Origin: Bradysia coprophila
Taxonomy: Eukaryota; Arthropoda; Insecta; Diptera; Sciaridae
Direction of reading: 5' to 3'
DNA length: 64,000 nucleotides
Assembly (NCBI RefSeq): GCF_014529535.1
Contig: NC_050737.1
Coordinates: 2,078,447 to 2,142,446, forward strand
Both the position numbers and the translations under genes were made by a program. This document shows positions 59,382-64,000 of this stretch, in pieces (position 1 is the first letter of the stretch; each line of letters begins with the position of its first letter). The notes under the pieces are model-generated. The model searched no databases, was not told where the DNA came from, and worked only from the letters and a program-made list of their open reading frames with translations.

Positions 59382-62300
59382 ATGGAAGGACCGGAAATAA
59401 CATTTTTATTCCAATTTGGAAACCTTCGTGATACAGTAACCTGTGCCTGCAGTGCAATAACTCTAAAATCACTGAAAGATATGGCGTGCGAATTTATTAA
59501 TTCTAAGGTAAGCAAACATACAACAAACAAAAAAATTCCTAAAAATAAAATTAACTCCAAACCACATCGCGCCATAATAAATTCACTCGAATTCGCTCTG
59601 GTTACTATCAGTAGCCGCTAATGGTTAATCGAAAACATAAAGAAACATTAAATTCCACTGATTACTCTCCCAAAAATAACAACATTAACCGTGTCACAAT
59701 ATCATATGATTCATCACCTCATCCATTTGTTTATAAAAAAACATCTTTATTTATGCTTCCGTTTCGTTTCCCATATCGCATCATGGTTGTATTAAATTTA
59801 TACATTATAAGTATATACCAACGCCATTGAATTAAGGTGCTTAAATGTTAAAAAATTACTTTTCATTTTGACTAACACTTCAGGTCAATTTTTTTGATTT
59901 TTTCAATTTTATGATGAGGTAATATCTAGGATTGCTGACATACGTGATTCAATGATGTAATTGTGTTATTATTTTGCGATCATGACGTCAATTACGTATC
60001 AAGCGATGTATCGAGTTATATGCATTCGTTTTAAAATCAAAAGCTCTTGGGTATTTTTCAACAAAAAAAAATGTCAACAACTTTTTATCGGACATTTAAT
60101 ATCATTATTGTCATTCAAGGTATACGGGGGGGGGGGACATTGTTTAACATACCAACTGATATACACGTTTATCACTTATGTTATTGCTTTCTAACACTCT
60201 CTTTTTTGTGCTATTCATGATAACGATTCGTTTAGGCGAATTTGCCGATTAAATTTGTAAAACATAAATGTATCAATTTCGAAACGTTGTTGTTGATATG
60301 AAAATTACTCTGTATTAGGGTTGTAGGTTACATGCTGTTCGATATAACTCACGGCATTCGTATTACGGATGAATACAACAGCAACAAAAAAAAAACTCGA
60401 CTCGCAGAGTGATAAGAGTTTTGTCGACGTTTTTGTTTTGCTTGAATCAACAGATTACGTTTATCAGAACTATCTCAATCAATTCAATTGTAGACTATTC
60501 GATTAGACGGAAATTGGTTGTAAATTTGTCGGATATCGGGCGGATGAAATGACTTGATGTGATCGAAATTTGGAAAGAAATGGTAAGGGCAATGATTCTT
60601 TGAACATAAACACAAACATTTTTTATCTGTGATTGACACAAACTATAGTTTGCTATCGCAAGTAGAATGATGTGTGAGTGTGTGTAACACTGCGACTGCC
60701 TTTCATGGAACGGTAATTATTTGTTTAACCAGTCGTTGTCGAAATTAAATATCGACGATTGTCTTCAAATCCTTACCACGAACGATAAACTACCGTTCAC
60801 ATAATGTATTCGTTCATTATGAATGACGAATAGATGTAGGATGAACAATGCTCGAGCAGTGCCACTGAAAATTGGAATTTGTAATCAAAGTCTTGGAACA
60901 GAGTACACGACCAGACTTCCTATGTATCAGATACTTTCAATAATTCCGTGAAATCAATATACTGCACTGATACCCTGATCGGTTTAGTAAGCAAATTCTG
61001 GATTTGAGCCCAAGCGCAAATATAATCATTGCTCTTACCAGATAAAACCATAAATGGCACTTTGCATGGCAATTGTTCCGTTAACAATTGTTAAAGCTTT
61101 GCGCTATAGCACTCTCCGAATTCTTCATTCAGTACAACGTAACACAGTTTGGATCTTTAAACATTAAACATTACAATACATCAGACTATGAAGATACGTT
61201 TCCGTCGACTAATTAACGAGACCATTGTTATTCGGACGTTGAACCAGCGAGCTGGATATTTATTTGCAGAAATTATTTTTTTTAACGAAAATCTTTTGTT
61301 TACAATTTTTAATTGCAAAAGATTTACTTGAATTCCGCTACGGTTTGAATTGGACTTAAAACGTAACGTTTTCAAGGTCAACTACTCCGAAATGACTTTT
61401 TCTTTTAGAAAAAGTAATTCCTTAATTGTCCGTAAATTTTTTTTTTCTATGATGAGCAAGAAATGCAATGGCAGTTCTCATCATTTTATTGAAATTGACA
61501 ATAAATTATCGTTTTATTGTTACTGGTTATGTGATAGTAATTATAATTGATGAATCAACGTTTACTCATTAGAAACGTGGTAAATAAAATTGATTATATT
61601 TTATAATTACGTGTAATTTATTCAAATAAAAACGTTATTAAAACAATGTGATTATAATACTCATACCAAGACGCCGGTTTCACAGTTTTTCGTAATGTTT
61701 CCATCCAATGTGTCTATGGAAAGAGATGACCATTCATCAGCAGTTAACCCCAATTTATTTGGTTACTCCTGCTTTATCCATTTCTCTTCATTTATTTATG
61801 TGTTCCATCCATCTGCACTAAGTAAACTTGATAGAGCCTAGCCTATAACTGTAAGACATAAATTCACTTTTCTCTTCAGTCAAACAATATCACAAAATCG
61901 TTTGCTCAAATGAACGTTAAGTCTTCGATAACGAATTTATACACGACAAAAACACGTTTTGAATTCATTCTAATACGAAATTCGCCTGAAGTTAAAGAAA
62001 TTTCGCATTGGTGAAAGAAGCACATCTTCTACAACTCAATTCATTCAATTATAAAGTTGGGATCAAAGGCAGCTATATATTCCAAGCATTTCCTTGACCA
62101 AATCGACATTAATTGAAAATGTTTTCTGCTTGCGATTGCACATCAACAACATCTGAAACGACAAAAACAAAACAAAACTTTGTTTGATCTGTTTTGGGAA
62201 TTTGACCTGCAAAATCAGTAAAAGTATTGGAGCTCCCAATACACATTTAGGTGAAACTTGGGTGCTAAATCTATAAATATATCAGGCTGTCACCTAACTT

Positions 62301-63810
62301 TTACGTATTTAGCAGTGAGATTTCTCATTCATATATTTCTCACGTAAACGTAGATTCGAACCGCTCTTTCTGAAAAATCATCTGGACAATGTAGAAAAAC
62401 CACTCAAACTCCATTATTTTGTAAGAATAAGAGTTTGCGGTTCGGCTATGGTTCTCTTATCCGCTTATATTGCTAGTTAGAGCTTGTATGAGCTCTACAA
62501 TTCGTTCTACAACCTGAAAAAAATTTCCGCAAAATTTAGGTTTTTTTAACGTAAAATGTTTTACAAATCATCTACGCTCTGTCATATCCTGGCTGAGACT
62601 GTGACGACATATCGACGTCACGGAATTTCAACGGAGTCATGGAAAATAAACTTTCAGATTTCTCACTCAACATGTGCATATAATACCGGTTATAATACCG
62701 GAATTCAACAATTATATTGATATTCGATTTTACCACTGAAAGGCGTATTTCTAAGTGATCGTTACAAATTTCTGAAAAAACGATGATCATATTACGGTCA
62801 TCATAATATCTGGTAAAATATTAGTTTTTGTAGATAGGTAGACTGTTGAAATTAATTGCAAAAAGTAAAACACACGAGCAACAACCAAACAATTTACTTG
62901 AATGCACTCTGTACAGTTGCGTCGTGGGCTGACACTCAATGATTCGTAACTAGAAATTTTAAAAATCATGCTCGTCTGCCACCTGTTATCATTTATATGA
63001 TCGACAAGTTAACGTGAACCTTATATTATACTATGCATTATCGGCGACTGATAAGTGCACTGAAAAAATGTTCTACAAAATGAATGATAGGTGAAATAGA
63101 CCCTGAGACGGAAAGTTGTTCGATATAGACGCTCGGTTAGTTTTCTTATTATCGGTATTTTATAGGTATATTAGGTAGAAAAAAAGTGGACTGGTTTCCG
63201 ATAACAGTGACGCTTGCTGTCCTGCACACTTTTCGTTTTACTGAGAGCGCAATTCACTTTTCGTTTGCATTACAGATTCCTGAAAACGGCCTAAGTCATT
63301 TGCCTGAACGTCTACTTCTGTTTCGTCATGACTACACCAGCTCCAATGTATTACAGTTGGTGAATGCAGCGTCGGAAATAACTGACGAAACGCTAATCGA
63401 AATAGTACTAACCGCAACACGTAAGTATCGTTGTTTTCACTAAATGTTTAAACTTTGGTGTACTAATAGTGCAATAAGTAACATTTACCGCAGCTCTAAC
63501 CTATGCAAACAATCACGATGACATACCAACCATTCGCCCGCACGCATTGGTAGTCCATTCATATAAGACGCCAACATTTTGTGATTATTGCGGTGAAATG
63601 CTGTTCGGTTTGGTGCGACAGGGACTAAAGTGTGAGGGTTGCAGCCTGAACTATCACAAACGGTGTGCGGTTAAAGTGCCGAACAATTGCAGTCGCAACG
63701 ATCCAACGAGGCGATTTTCAACGCTACAGCCGCCACGTAGTCCATCGGGCGGCTCGAGTAGTTCATTGATATCTGAGGATCAATCGAATTCCGGTTCTGG
63801 TTCGTCGCTG
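59382..63810 (+). CDS. PKD: protein kinase D, N-terminal exons (partial)
   Basis: Exons 59382-59507, 63276-63420 and 63494-63810 join in phase to 196 residues and leave the window open. The first exon gives the ubiquitin-like N-terminal domain ([16 protein letters not shown]...[13 protein letters not shown]). The second continues with [20 protein letters not shown] and [11 protein letters not shown]. The third holds the first C1 zinc finger with all ligands in the H-x12-C-x2-C-x13-C-x2-C-x4-H-x2-C-x7-C pattern (HALVVH...FCDYCGEM...KCEGC...YHKRC...NNC), then a Ser-rich linker. This order is specific to protein kinase D, a diacylglycerol-activated Ser/Thr kinase. The ATG at 59382 has a good context (GACCATGG). 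The frame is open back to 59274, so an earlier start is possible. The second C1, PH and kinase domains must lie to the right. Confidence 0.9.
59508..63275 (+). other. first coding intron of protein kinase D
   Basis: 3.8-kb intron with strong ends (GTAAGC...TTACAG). No nested gene was recognised. It contains a ten-G run at about 60126-60135, rare in this AT-rich sequence. Confidence 0.75.
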
Positions 63811-64000
63811 GTAAGAAAAATGGCTCAAATTATCAAAGATATTTGATTTGATGTTGTGGATAGGCTACGGGACGTATCGAGGGTGTCAGGTTAAAATTTC
63901 ATTATCAGGCTGAATTTAATTTTTACGGTCTGGACAATTTTTAGTCTCGCATAACCGACATTTTTAAATTTTATGAAATGGCGTCCCGTTTTAGCACAAC
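63811..64000 (+). other. protein kinase D intron running out of the window
   Basis: Begins with donor GTAAGA after the C1a exon. No further exon is seen before the window ends. Confidence 0.6.

Noticed and set aside
62330-62400. tRNA B-box-like GGTTCGAATCT on the minus strand
   Set aside because: No A box or foldable acceptor and anticodon arms at the right distance.

Overview
This window is eukaryotic nuclear DNA, most likely from an insect and probably a fly (the fly placement is inference). The sequence is AT-rich. The genes are split by small GT-AG introns of about 50-110 bp plus a few multi-kilobase introns. They encode animal proteins: vezatin, Patj, protein kinase D, a CFAP97 protein and cytosolic malic enzyme. 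There are no operons, Shine-Dalgarno sites or CRISPR arrays. All exon joins given here were worked out by hand from splice signals and reading phase.

Layout. 1-7.2 kb: gene-poor and repeat-rich, with two hAT-like transposons whose terminal repeats and target duplications can be read directly, and one possible signal-peptide exon. 7.3-11.6 kb (+): a 1339-residue charged nuclear-type protein with four internal modules, tentatively slender-lobes-like. 14.4-16.4 kb (+): a leucine-rich-repeat membrane protein, convergent with a vezatin homologue at 16.6-19.0 kb (-). 19.5-21.5 kb: tandem repeats, a long hairpin and an 823-bp hAT-like element with a perfect 8-bp duplication. 21.7-31.6 kb (-): NADP-type malic enzyme. 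Its first coding exon lies 7.8 kb upstream of the rest, and a possible second first exon near 36.4 kb would add an N-myristoylation-type start. Its long intron carries a decayed hAT transposase. 39.5-40.5 kb (+): a small CFAP97/hemingway-type protein. 42.8-47.0 kb (+): a four-PDZ Patj homologue with an unrecognised intronless gene nested antisense in the intron that splits PDZ3. 52.1-53.8 kb: a tiny secreted-peptide gene (+) running tail-to-tail into a retinol-dehydrogenase-like SDR (-). 54.0-59.2 kb: repeats. 59.4-63.8 kb (+): the 5' exons of protein kinase D, which leaves the window on the right.

Functionally the genes are ordinary neighbours, not a pathway. Patj and vezatin both belong to epithelial junction biology, but nothing in the sequence shows that their proximity matters. 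The most interesting material is the set of datable hAT-like elements, including a MITE matched to the 3' end of a transposase relic 16 kb away; the malic enzyme first-exon arrangement; the SDR with Phe in place of the catalytic Tyr; the nested orphan gene; and the small secreted peptide with a duplicated segment.
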